Below, one piece after another: positions 32,213 to 39,158 of a stretch of 64,000 nt of DNA (its first letter is position 1; every line of letters starts with the position of its first letter). Location of the stretch: contig NZ_SRUZ01000003.1 of NCBI RefSeq assembly GCF_004791165.1, positions 1 to 64,000 on the forward strand, in the 5' to 3' direction. The position numbers and the translations under genes were made by a program. This stretch comes from Mesorhizobium sp. M8A.F.Ca.ET.218.01.1.1. GTDB lineage: Bacteria; Pseudomonadota; Alphaproteobacteria; Rhizobiales; Rhizobiaceae. The notes beneath the pieces are model-generated. The model saw only the letters and a program-made list of their open reading frames with translations, was not told the DNA's origin and made no database searches.

Positions 32213-32633
32213 TCGCGGAAGCTTCCTCCGGGCGGCTCGGCGCCGGGGGCATCGAGAGGCGGCGGGCGCCGAGCCTAACCGGCGGGACACAGGGTTGGGA
32301 TGACAGCATCCCGTCGGCTAGCCCGACTATGCGCCACCCTCCGATATGAACGAAGTCATCCGAAAGAAGGTGCGCTACCTATCGCCCGAAACTCGCCGGG
32401 CGAAGGACCCCAACCACCTCAAGCCCGGCGAGCCTACTACCTGATCGCTACGCGATCAGGGCCGGGATTACCGGCACGAAGTCCGAAGCAAGAGCAATGC
32501 CAGCACCATAGTGCTGCAATGGGACAGGAGGAGGCACCGCGGGCCAACAGGGGCGCCAGGACGCGCACGGGTCTACTATGAATCAGAACTGCGGGCATTA
32601 CTGCTGCGGCCTTGGCTTCGCTGGCCCAGATCG
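32213..32633. other. Decayed sequence, no intact gene
   Basis: An ATG at 32346 opens a basic frame that stops after about 32 codons. A second frame then continues with coding-like sequence (DYRHEVRSKSNASTIVLQWD). Between them is a perfect hairpin, CTGATCGC/GCGATCAG, at 32441-32459. I cannot name the original gene. Confidence 0.35.
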
Positions 32634-32858
32634 CTATTTTGAAAAGTCCGCGGGAGGCTGAGGCTCATCCAGGCCGAACTTATCTACGGTGCCTTCTATC
32701 TCGTCCACAACACGCAACCAATGTTCTCGCACGGCATCCTTGGCGGAAAGAGAAATCGCCGTGATCAATTTGACCGCACTCGCGGCGTCTTCAGCGGCCA
32801 CAACGTGCGAGCCAACGACCTCGTCACCGTGCATTTCTTCGACCTGGTATTTCGGCAT
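32634..32858 (-). CDS. YQVEE-domain small protein
   Basis: The product is 74 residues, with AAGGAG before the ATG at 32858. It begins MPKYQVEEMHGDEVVGSHVV and ends with REHWLRVVDEIEGTVDKFGL. The same pattern forms the N-terminal half of the protein at 35660-36091 and of the small protein at 61563-61775. The family is unnamed to me. It is acidic and probably cytoplasmic. An EcfG-like site, GGAAC-N16-GGTT, lies 24 bases upstream of the start. Confidence 0.7.
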   Translation of the reverse strand: MPKYQVEEMHGDEVVGSHVVAAEDAASAVKLITAISLSAKDAVREHWLRVVDEIEGTVDKFGLDEPQPPADFSK

Positions 32859-32881
32859 TGATGGACGCTCCTTTTTTCAGC

Positions 32882-32906
32882 AACCCCCTTCGGAGTGGAT
32901 GGTTCC
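32882..32906 (-). promoter_or_regulatory. EcfG-like promoter, one mismatch
   Basis: The minus strand reads GGAAC-N16-GGTT. Its distance to the start codon of the YQVEE gene (24 bases) matches that of the equivalent site at 36117. Confidence 0.5.
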
Positions 32907-32958
32907 TTTGGGCCGCACAAACCTTAAGCGTCCGGAACTAACCACTCCTATAAGGCAG

Positions 32959-32990
32959 GCCCGTCACGTATCCTCCCGCGACGGGCTTTT
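32959..32990 (+). terminator. Hairpin terminator with T-run
   Basis: GCCCGTC (32959-32965) pairs with GACGGGC (32980-32986), followed by TTTT. Confidence 0.65.
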
Positions 32991-33042
32991 CACGTCGGTA
33001 CTTAGGTCTTGAATTGCAACTTTGTGCGCTTCGACTGTCACA

Positions 33043-33147
33043 TTACATCATTATGTGGGTCGGCCAATGGCGGACCAAGAACCATATCGCGGATGCGATC
33101 AGGGCAAAAATAGCAAGGTATGCCAGGATAAACCGTACAGACGACAT
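33043..33147 (-). CDS. 34-residue single-helix membrane peptide
   Basis: Minus-strand ORF with GGAGC 7 bases before its ATG. The peptide (MSSVRFILAYLAIFALIASA and on to an RHWP tail) is one membrane helix with a basic N-terminus, so the tail would face the periplasm or cytoplasm depending on insertion. It is too short for most gene callers. The function is unknown. It is flanked by small stress-type genes. Confidence 0.5.
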   Translation of the reverse strand: MSSVRFILAYLAIFALIASAIWFLVRHWPTHIMM

Positions 33148-33230
33148 GAACCGCTCCAGAACACGACAGTTAAGGACTTAGCTTCGGAGTGTCGCTTGAT
33201 CGGAGCGACGGTCCAGCTCGGTGGCCGGCT

Positions 33231-33479
33231 CTATTTGCTGGACCGGGTGAATTTCAGGATCGTCGCTTCCCGCTCCGGCTCCGGCTCCTGTTCCGGCTCG
33301 GGCTCCGGCTCCAGCGGCTCGTGCCCCGGCTCCTCGTGATAGAAAACCTGACGCAGATCGCGCTGGTCGACCCGCTGTCCGCAGCTCGGGCAATTGTAGA
33401 AGTGGCCGTCTGACCGAATGAGGTCGTCTCGGTTGAGCACGCCGGGGATCGGAGGGCCAAGGTCGGATAGCTTTGTCAT
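33231..33479 (-). CDS. Zinc-ribbon small protein with Pro-Glu repeat
   Basis: The product is 82 residues from the ATG at 33479. It has a ribbon, HFYNCPSCGQRVDQRDLRQV, with CxxC and then FYHEEPGHEPL, whose two His could complete a zinc site. A run of Glu-Pro dipeptides and ATILKFTR at the end follow. The ribbon and the end are nearly identical to the C-terminal half of the protein at 35660-36091. A site GGAAC-N16-TGTT lies at 33488-33512, but its -10 is only 9 bases from the start, so transcription from it would be almost leaderless. Confidence 0.75.
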   Translation of the reverse strand: MTKLSDLGPPIPGVLNRDDLIRSDGHFYNCPSCGQRVDQRDLRQVFYHEEPGHEPLEPEPEPEQEPEPEREATILKFTRSSK

Positions 33480-33513
33480 CGCTATCGAACATCCCTCAGT
33501 GATAAAAGTTCCC

Positions 33514-33545
33514 GGAACCATTTTAGGACATGCTAATTGAATCAC
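33514..33545 (+). repeat. Upstream element copy A
   Basis: CCGGAAC, 15 variable bases, then TGCTAATTGAATC. The same arrangement with identical spacing occurs at 34079-34110. It may be a promoter variant (GGAAC-N16-AATT) or a shared regulatory site upstream of the DUF768 gene. Confidence 0.5.
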
Positions 33546-33647
33546 CGGCAGTCGGTGTCGACTGCTGACCAACGTCCCCGAGACCTCGGTCGGCCCGCGT
33601 CAGTGGTTGGGCAAGGCGCGGGCCATCGCATTCGGAGGCCTGGCAAT

Positions 33648-33869
33648 TTGAGCACTCGCGGCACAAACTTCTTAGACTGGTGGATAACCAACAACGTTCC
33701 CAAGACGGGCGTGATCGACGTCATCTCGATTGCGGAACTGGCCCAGCAACTGTTCGCCGACGCCAAGGCTGTCGGAATCAGCAGCGCGGAGATCGAGGAA
33801 GACACCGAAAGCGCCTACGAAGCGATCCTTGATGCGATCGTGCATCACGATGCTGGCTTGGCGGATTGA
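33648..33869 (+). CDS. DUF768 family small protein, intact
   Basis: The product is 73 residues with a TTG start at 33648, chosen because GGAGG lies 9 bases upstream and the peptide then begins like the family (STRGTNFLDWWITNN). The acidic C-terminal helix is EIEEDTESAYEAILDAIVHH. A longer frame from an ATG at 33537 would add 37 unrelated residues. It is followed by two hairpins. The function is unknown. Confidence 0.75.
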   Translation: MSTRGTNFLDWWITNNVPKTGVIDVISIAELAQQLFADAKAVGISSAEIEEDTESAYEAILDAIVHHDAGLAD

Positions 33870-34024
33870 TTTCAACAAATCTAACGATTGGGAAGACGCA
33901 CCGGAAGGCACGTTTGGTAACTGTTGATTCAACCATTGCTGGTATTTAGAAGGTAGGGTGACGGCTCCGACAGCGCGGTGGGATGTGCGTGCCGGAGCCG
34001 CCCGCGCAGTCCGGGTTGGGGTTT

Positions 34025-34057
34025 GACCGCGCTGTTCCAAAATAGGACAGCGCGGTC
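34025..34057. terminator. Perfect hairpin between DUF768 and ligase genes
   Basis: GACCGCGCTGT (34025-34035) pairs perfectly with ACAGCGCGGTC (34047-34057). A second stem, CGGCTCCG/CGGAGCCG, lies at 33962-34000. They probably end DUF768 transcription. Confidence 0.65.
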
Positions 34058-34078
34058 AACGAATCGTTAAAATTTACC

Positions 34079-34110
34079 GGAACTAATTAAGCGCATGCTA
34101 ATTGAATCGC
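34079..34110 (+). repeat. Upstream element copy B
   Basis: GGAAC-N16-AATTGAATCGC, placed 46 bases before the ligase start. The core CATGCTAATTGAATC is the same as in copy A. A looser third copy lies at 36160-36180, before the decayed ligase duplicate. Confidence 0.5.
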
Positions 34111-34129
34111 GGTTCCGCGAGTCCTGTGC

Positions 34130-34987
34130 ATGCGTTTAAAGTTCATCGAGCCGTTGATGCCGACCTTGGTGGAGAAACCTCCCGAAGGCGATGGGTGGAC
34201 TCACGAGGTGAAGTTCGACGGCTACCGGTCGCTGATCATCAAGGACGAGGAAGGCGTGCGAATCTTCACCCGTCGCGGGCTGGACTGGACGGCCAAATAC
34301 CGAGACCTCGCCAAGGAGGCTGGCGACCTCGATGTCGATAGCGCCATCATAGACGGCGAGGTCATCGTGTTGAACGACGCAGGGCTTTCTGACTTCGGTG
34401 CGCTGCGCAAGGCGATCAGCAGGCGGCAACATGACCTGTATTTCGTCGCCTTCGATCTCCTGCACATCAATGGCCTCGATATTCGCGACATGCCGCTGGA
34501 AGAGCGTCGCGAGATCCTCGCCGAGATGATCCCAGTGGGACAGCACATCCAGTTCAGCCAGGCGCTGCCGGGCGAGGCGAGGGTTATCTTCCACCTGATC
34601 GACCAGGCCGGCATGGAAGGCATGGTATCTAAGCGGCGCGACAGCAAATATCGCAGCGGCATGTCGACGAACTGGCTGAAGGCCAAATGCTATACGGTTG
34701 AGGAATACGGGCTGCTGGGCGTTGAACGTGAGCCAGGCAAGCCGGCTTTTGCCCTGATGGCCGATCGGAAGACCGGGCGCTATGTCGGTTCGGCTTTCAT
34801 CAATTCCAGCCGGGCGATCCGGGAGCGCCTGTGGGAGCGCGTCCAGGAGCACGCCGGGCCGCCGCCCAAGGGAATGAAGCGGCCATCAACACAATGGGTG
34901 AAGCCGGGAATCATCGCGCGCGTGAAACACTTGCGCGGCGAGGAGGATTTGCGGCACGCCTCGCTGCAAGATTTCCGCGAGGAATAA
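34130..34987 (+). CDS. ATP-dependent DNA ligase (LigD/LigC ligase domain)
   Basis: The product is 285 residues. It has a stand-alone ligase domain: EVKFDGYRSL holds the adenylated Lys28 (KxDGxR), followed by TRRGLDWT (motif Ia), DGEVIVLNDAG (motif III), FVAFDLLHINGLDIR (IIIa), GMVSKRRDSKYRSG (IV) and WLKAKC (V). A short OB-fold C-terminus follows. Polymerase and phosphoesterase domains of full LigD are absent. With Ku (encoded at 43.8 kb) it would seal double-strand breaks by end joining. A decayed duplicate follows at 36200. Confidence 0.92.
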   Translation: MRLKFIEPLMPTLVEKPPEGDGWTHEVKFDGYRSLIIKDEEGVRIFTRRGLDWTAKYRDLAKEAGDLDVDSAIIDGEVIVLNDAGLSDFGALRKAISRRQHDLYFVAFDLLHINGLDIRDMPLEERREILAEMIPVGQHIQFSQALPGEARVIFHLIDQAGMEGMVSKRRDSKYRSGMSTNWLKAKCYTVEEYGLLGVEREPGKPAFALMADRKTGRYVGSAFINSSRAIRERLWERVQEHAGPPPKGMKRPSTQWVKPGIIARVKHLRGEEDLRHASLQDFREE

Positions 34988-35035
34988 GAGCGTCGACGAA
35001 ATCCTCCCGAAACTTTTTCATGTTGGCTAGATTAA

Positions 35036-35224
35036 ATGCCTATGGCGCTTTATTTTTTCGCCTTTTCGGATAACGGCGAAGCTCATCCCGACGAACAGGG
35101 GACAGACTTATCCAGTTTCGATGCCGTCAAGCGTGAGGCCGTCAGCGCATTGTTCGATCTGATAAAGGAGGTGTGCCGGATGGCGCCACCGCAAGTGGCC
35201 ATCACCGGCCCTGCTATGATTTGA
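35036..35224 (+). CDS. DUF6894-like small protein
   Basis: The product is 62 residues beginning at one of two nearby ATGs (35036, 35042). ALYFFAFSDNGEAHPDEQGT followed by SSFDAVKREAVSAL is the pattern of DUF6894, a short rhizobial family (YFF, DxxG, D..G.el, A..eA). The end is shorter than usual and stops inside the last strand. The function is unknown. Confidence 0.6.
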   Translation: MPMALYFFAFSDNGEAHPDEQGTDLSSFDAVKREAVSALFDLIKEVCRMAPPQVAITGPAMI

Positions 35225-35351
35225 GTTCGGCTCGCCTCTCGGCGCTGGCCGCCGGTTGATCCCACCAGACGTGCCCGCTGCCGACAGATGGCGGGTTATT
35301 GTGTTTTTTAGCACATGCTACAATGCCGCTTTGCAGCGAGGCGGGCGTCGC

Positions 35352-35441
35352 ATGCGGGCTTTACTGTTTTCAATGGTAGTGCTGCTGTTCATGGCCAGCG
35401 GCTTCTGGCTTGCGGCCGAGCTTGTGATCGCAGGCGGTTGA
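35352..35441 (+). CDS. 29-residue membrane peptide
   Basis: ATG at 35352 behind GAGGCGGG. The peptide is one hydrophobic helix (LLFSMVVLLFMASGFWLAAE). It lies 56 bases before the second RiPP-like gene and could be co-transcribed with it. The function is unknown and it is easily missed because of its size. Confidence 0.45.
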   Translation: MRALLFSMVVLLFMASGFWLAAELVIAGG

Positions 35442-35497
35442 CAACAATCGTCGGCGCAAGGCAGTTTCCCAGCGAGGGTAAAGCGAGGAGCACCACT

Positions 35498-35602
35498 ATG
35501 AAGAAGGCCTATGAGAAGCCAGCGCTGATGAAGCGCGAGCGCCTGTCGGTTGTGACAGCCGCCGTGAGCCTGTCGTTTACACCGCCGCCTCCGCCGCCTT
35601 GA
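35498..35602 (+). CDS. RiPP-precursor-like small peptide 2
   Basis: A 34-residue peptide with a good GAGGAG site. Leader-like part MKKAYEKPALMKRERLSVVT, then AAVSLSFT and a terminal run of six prolines. The first 20 residues match peptide 1 (28290) at most positions, while the tails are unrelated, as expected for leader plus core. A terminator follows after about 20 bases, so it is transcribed as a short separate unit, perhaps with the membrane peptide before it. No modification enzymes are adjacent. Confidence 0.65.
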   Translation: MKKAYEKPALMKRERLSVVTAAVSLSFTPPPPPP

Positions 35603-35624
35603 GTTCTGGCTGACTTTCTATCTA

Positions 35625-35659
35625 GGCCCGCTTTGCGCTGACCGGCAGGCGGGCTTTTT
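35625..35659 (+). terminator. Rho-independent terminator
   Basis: GCCCGC (35626-35631) and GCGGGC (35649-35654) form the outer stem, followed by five T. It ends the RiPP-like unit and abuts the stop of the convergent gene. Confidence 0.8.
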
Positions 35660-36091
35660 CTATTTTGGTCGAGGGAAACTGAGGATTGTTGCGGACTGTG
35701 TCTGCAGTGGCTCGTGACCCGATTTTTCATGCCAGTACACCTGGCGGAAATCCCGCTGGTCAACCCGCTGACCGCAAGCGGGACAATTGTAGAAATGGTC
35801 CTGCTCGTTTGCGAGTTCAGCCTCATGCACCTTTCCACGCATTGAGGGACCGAAGTCGGCGCTTTCGCTCCATGCCAAGAGATCTGGGCGCTGGTCAGGC
35901 CCAACCAGGCTGTACTCGTGAACGGTGGTCTTCTCCTCATCTACCGCACGGAACCAATGCTCTTGTGCTGCCCTGGGCAATAGCGGTTGACCGGCCAGCG
36001 TCTCGGCGGCCTTAAGCGGATCGCTCTCCACAACGATGCCAGAGACCACGATAGTGTCGCCGTAGATCTCTTCCACCTGATACTTCGTCAT
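35660..36091 (-). CDS. YQVEE domain fused to zinc ribbon
   Basis: The product is 143 residues from the ATG at 36091. The first ~75 residues (TKYQVEEIYGDTIVV to EHWFRAVDEEKTTVHEYSL) match the small protein at 32634-32858. The last ~50 (HFYNCPACGQRVDQRDFRQV, WHEKSGHEPLQ, ATILSFPR) match the zinc-ribbon protein at 33231-33479. The fusion indicates that the two separate proteins work together. GCAAC-N16-CGTT at 36117-36141 is a one-mismatch EcfG-type site. Confidence 0.8.
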   Translation of the reverse strand: MTKYQVEEIYGDTIVVSGIVVESDPLKAAETLAGQPLLPRAAQEHWFRAVDEEKTTVHEYSLVGPDQRPDLLAWSESADFGPSMRGKVHEAELANEQDHFYNCPACGQRVDQRDFRQVYWHEKSGHEPLQTQSATILSFPRPK

Positions 36092-36116
36092 CGTCGCCTC
36101 ATCCCAGAGCGTGAGC

Positions 36117-36141
36117 AACGTGGTTTGCTGCGCATTGTTGC
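36117..36141 (-). promoter_or_regulatory. EcfG-like promoter, one mismatch
   Basis: The minus strand reads GCAAC-N16-CGTT, with its -10 starting 26 bases upstream of the fusion-protein start. Confidence 0.5.
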
Positions 36142-36199
36142 ATGACACATAGGTTTATTTTAGCACAAGCTGATTGAATCGCCTGTCGTGAGTTCGTGC

Positions 36200-37013
36200 A
36201 TGCGTTTGAGTTCATCGAGCCAATGATGCCGACCCTGGTTGAAAAGCCACCACCCGAGGTCACGAGCTCAAGTCCGACGGCTATCGAAGCCAGATCATCA
36301 AGGATGAAACCGGCGTTCGCGTCTTCACCCGCCGCGGGCTCGACTGGACAGCCAAATACCGAGACCCCGCTAAGGCGGCCGGCGACCTCGATGTCGACAG
36401 CGCCATCATCGACGGGGAAATCATCGTGCTGAACGACGCCGGCTTTCTGACTTCACCAGGCGTCAACATGACCTGTATTTCTTCGCCTTCGATCTGTCGC
36501 ACATCAACGGCCATGATCTTCGAGATATGCCGCTGGAAGACCGGCGCGAGATCCTCGCCGAGATGATGCCAGAGGGACAGCACATCCAGTTCAGCCAAGC
36601 GCTGCTGGGGGAGGCCAGCGCATCTTCCACCAAGCAGGCATGGAAGGAATGGTGTCAAAGCGGCGCGACAACAAATATCGCAGCGGTGCGTCGACGAACT
36701 GGCTGACGACCAAATGCTATACGGTTGAAGAATACGAGCTGCTAGGCGTTGAACGTGAACCGGGCAAGCCGGCTTTGCCCTGATGGCCGATGGGAAGACG
36801 GGACGCTATATCGGCTCGGCCTTCGTCAATTCCAGCCGCGTGATCCGCGAGCATCTGTTGGAGCGCGTCCAGCAGCACGCCGGGCCGCCGCCCAATGGAA
36901 TGATGCGGCCATCAACACAATGGGTGAAACAGGGATCATCGGGCGCGTGAAACACTTGCGCGGCGAGGAGGATTTGCGGCACGCTTCGCTTCAGGATTTT
37001 CGCGAGGAAAAGC
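36200..37013 (+). pseudogene. Decayed duplicate of the DNA ligase gene
   Basis: The whole stretch follows the intact ligase gene at 34130 base by base, but with small deletions: one base after the sixth (ATGCGTTT then GAGTTC), a gap of about 15 bases near 36260, and further losses near 36450 and 36610. Parts in other frames still spell TRRGLDWTAKYRD, DDQ-like motif III and KRRDNKYRSG. No protein can be made. It arose from a tandem duplication together with the upstream element. Confidence 0.88.
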
Positions 37014-37223
37014 ATGCCGATTCGAAGAAAGGCAACTGAAGCGGGAATTTTGGAACCTGAGGAACTGGTCCTGCTTGGGCGGGTATTCGAACAGATCAAG
37101 GTCAACAGTCAGTCGAAAGAATCGCTAGACGCGCTCGCATCGCGCGTCATCGCGAACTATGTGGCCGGCGTGACTGACGAAGCCGAGCTCGTCTCGCTGT
37201 CCAGGCAGCCTCTCGGCCGGTAG
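37014..37223 (+). CDS. Small helical hypothetical protein
   Basis: The product is 69 residues with GAGGAA 4 bases before the ATG. The core VLLGRVFEQI and ALASRVIANYVAGVTDEAEL is a two-helix pattern seen in small rhizobial proteins of unknown function. The C-terminal half resembles that of the minus-strand fragment at 37850 (LAREVMEAFEDGLIDETDL), so they may be paralogues. It overlaps the end of the decayed ligase. Confidence 0.6.
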   Translation: MPIRRKATEAGILEPEELVLLGRVFEQIKVNSQSKESLDALASRVIANYVAGVTDEAELVSLSRQPLGR

Positions 37224-37232
37224 GAGAACAAG

Positions 37233-37453
37233 ATGGCGGTTGCCAAGAAGGAGCAGGTCCAACTACGCGTGGATATACGGTGTGTCCAGGATGCAAGGAG
37301 GGCAAGCAGCGTGTCGTGCATTCGCAGGAACACGCTGATGTGTGGCTCCAGGGCTTTGACGGTCCCCTTGGCTGGCGCAGACAAGGCCAAGCCCATCTGC
37401 GGCCAGATGGAGACCGAACTAGACGCCTCGGCGGTCGACCGAGACGGACATAA
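37233..37453 (+). pseudogene. Zinc-knuckle ORF remnant, frameshifted
   Basis: An ATG behind TAGGAGAA opens MAVAKKEQVQ. After a frame change near 37260, coding-like sequence reads GYTVCPGCKEGKQRVV and WLQGFDGPLGWRR, ending at TAA 37451-37453. The CPGC knuckle suggests a small zinc-binding protein. I do not recognise it and rate the call low. Confidence 0.4.
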
Positions 37454-37477
37454 TCGACCACATGAGCTTACGGCTTA

Positions 37478-37719
37478 ATGAGCGCGCGTGGCATCGATTT
37501 CCTGTACCAATGGATCGCGAACACGCTCCTAAGACGGCAAAACCATCTGTCATCGCCGTGGACGAACTTACCGATCAGCGAATTGCCGATGCGAAAGCGA
37601 TCGGCATCAAGCGGGTCGAACTCGATGAGGAAGTGGACAGCCTCTTTCGCACCATCCTCGAGGCGATTGTGTATGTCGATCCCGGCATGCCCGACTGGCG
37701 CAGGCAACTCGCTGGTTAG
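37478..37719 (+). pseudogene. DUF768 paralogue, frameshifted
   Basis: It begins MSARGIDFLYQWIAN like the family. The frame then shifts near 37520-37530, and the rest reads APKTAKPSVIAVDELTDQRI, ADAKAIGIKRVELDEEVDSL and FRTILEAIVYVDPGMPDW, ending at 37719. One base change would restore a 79-residue protein, so either recent decay or a sequence error. Confidence 0.75.
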
Positions 37720-37849
37720 ATTCTTAATTAGCAATTACTAATATGCGCGTAGATTAGCGTCGCGGACGCTGCCACGCCCGCAATGGCCGGTGCGGCGACG
37801 ACTCCTAAGGCTCCTGCTGCACCGGCCACCCCAGCGCCACTGAACGGAA

Positions 37850-38047
37850 TTAAGCGCTTGCCGTACGGCGCTTGGACAGCGCCCGCCACAAATCGGTTTC
37901 GTCAATGAGGCCATCCTCAAAGGCTTCCATGACCTCGCGGGCCAGTTGTTCCCTCTGCTCGCGGTCCTTAAGCGCCAGACGACGCTCTTGGCATAGTTGG
38001 TCAAACGTGATGACTTCCGCGTCGTGAGCGTGGGCAGCGCGGCGCAA
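37850..38047 (-). CDS. Small acidic helical ORF, probably a gene fragment
   Basis: The 65-residue frame contains REQLAREVMEAFEDGLIDET, a plausible helical protein piece related to the one at 37014. Its first ~15 codons lie antisense to a response-regulator remnant, so the original 5' end seems to have been replaced. Function unknown. Confidence 0.4.
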   Translation of the reverse strand: MRRAAHAHDAEVITFDQLCQERRLALKDREQREQLAREVMEAFEDGLIDETDLWRALSKRRTASA

Positions 38048-38181
38048 GCCCTGTCAACCTTCGATGCCGATCCAGGGTCGTTCAAGGCGCTGATTTCCGA
38101 TATCCGGCCGGGTCGACGGCGAGGCCGGCTGGGAACTTGTCCGCCATGTTCGGCAAGCCAATCCGACGATGCCCGTGAGCT
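37997..38181 (+). pseudogene. Response-regulator fragment
   Basis: DDFRVVSVGSAAQALSTFDA and DPGSFKALISDIRPG are a receiver core whose N-terminal acidic pocket is missing. After a frame change near 38105 the text continues GEAGWELVRHVRQANPTMPV and is then cut off. It is closely related to the regulator at 27289. Confidence 0.7.
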
Positions 38182-38259
38182 AACATCCGCCGCCACCGAG
38201 CGATCAAAGTGCCCTCCACCATCTCGCCCTCCGCCAGTCCTCGCCCCGGAGGTCTTTCC

Positions 38260-38622
38260 CTACGTGTGAAGGTGGTAGATCTTGCTCACAATCCTCCACT
38301 CCCCGGCGACCTTAAGCAGGGATAGATAGTCGGTGAACTTCATGCTCCCAAACTCGTCCTCAACCTTCACCGTGGCCGCATCGGCCGTGATATCGAGAAG
38401 CAAGATTTTCCAGTTGGGGCTATTGTTCGGTGCCAAGTCCGCACCCATGACCTCGCCCACATAGCCATCGACGCTCAGCCATTCCACTGCGCCCTGGTAG
38501 TTGCCGATGATTGATGCCGACGCGTGAAACGCCGTTCGCAGCTTTTCCTGGTCAGCAGTGGACATAGCGAGGACGTAGGACTCAACCACAGCGTTGATTT
38601 GGCGTTCGTCGGTCTGCGACAT
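38260..38622 (-). CDS. NTF2-like (lumazine-binding-type) protein
   Basis: The product is 120 residues, full length for the small SnoaL/NTF2 fold. VVESYVLAMSTADQEKLRTA, FHASASIIG, DEFGSMKFTDYLSLLKVAGE and WRIVSKIYH follow the pattern of the putative lumazine-binding group. Such proteins are cytoplasmic or exported and mostly of unknown role. No EcfG-type site was found before it. It is divergent from the gene at 38759. Confidence 0.8.
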   Translation of the reverse strand: MSQTDERQINAVVESYVLAMSTADQEKLRTAFHASASIIGNYQGAVEWLSVDGYVGEVMGADLAPNNSPNWKILLLDITADAATVKVEDEFGSMKFTDYLSLLKVAGEWRIVSKIYHLHT

Positions 38623-38681
38623 CAGGCTAAACCATCTTTTCCCAGTTATGCGAGACGAGCATACAGAAAGCTACCGCATTG

Positions 38682-38706
38682 GGAACCGAGTTCGAGACAT
38701 CACGTT
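38682..38706 (+). promoter_or_regulatory. EcfG-type general stress promoter (perfect)
   Basis: GGAAC (38682-38686), 16 bases, CGTT (38703-38706). The start of the secreted-protein gene is 53 bases downstream. Confidence 0.82.
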
Positions 38707-38758
38707 GCTCGTGACGGTCACCACGCTGTGGTCATGACCCAAAAACGGAGGAAATGCG

Positions 38759-39037
38759 ATGAACATCAAGAAGCTCACTATAGGCGCGATGGCGCTCGCA
38801 ATGATGACGGGTTCAGCTCTCGCTGGCAGCACCTCTGCGCTCGACGATCCGGCAAAGATGTCGCCGTTCTTCACCGATGCCGGCATGAAAACACTGAGGT
38901 CGGAAGCGGATTTCAAGACCGCTTGGATGGCCATGAAACCCGACGAGCAGAAGGCGGTGATTAAAGACTGCGGTGATACAACGCTCAACAAGGCGCATGC
39001 AGATTTCTGCGCGATGGCGAAAAAGATGGGTGGCTGA
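38759..39037 (+). CDS. Small secreted protein, stress-regulated
   Basis: The product is 92 residues with GGAGG before the ATG. A Sec signal peptide (IKKLTIGAMALAMMTGSALA) is cut before GSTSAL, leaving about 70 residues in the periplasm, with two Cys that may pair (KDCGD, ADFCAM). I do not recognise a family. It has a perfect EcfG-type promoter and its own terminator, so it is a monocistronic stress gene. Confidence 0.8.
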   Translation: MNIKKLTIGAMALAMMTGSALAGSTSALDDPAKMSPFFTDAGMKTLRSEADFKTAWMAMKPDEQKAVIKDCGDTTLNKAHADFCAMAKKMGG

Positions 39038-39068
39038 AAGCAGCCCCCTCCAAACCCTCGCCTCTTTC

Positions 39069-39096
39069 TGGCCCGCTCCTCACCGGGGGCGGGCCA
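39069..39096 (+). terminator. Hairpin terminator
   Basis: TGGCCCGC (39069-39076) pairs with GCGGGCCA (39089-39096). It follows the small secreted-protein gene. Confidence 0.7.
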
Positions 39097-39158
39097 CTTG
39101 TTTGTCGGTCGCTGTTTAGACCTTTGGTTCAGCCTGGCCCTCAAAATATTTCGATTTG

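Noticed and set aside
28290..35602. Complete lasso-peptide cluster
   Set aside because: No B, C or D maturation genes are present in the window, so only precursor-like ORFs are reported.
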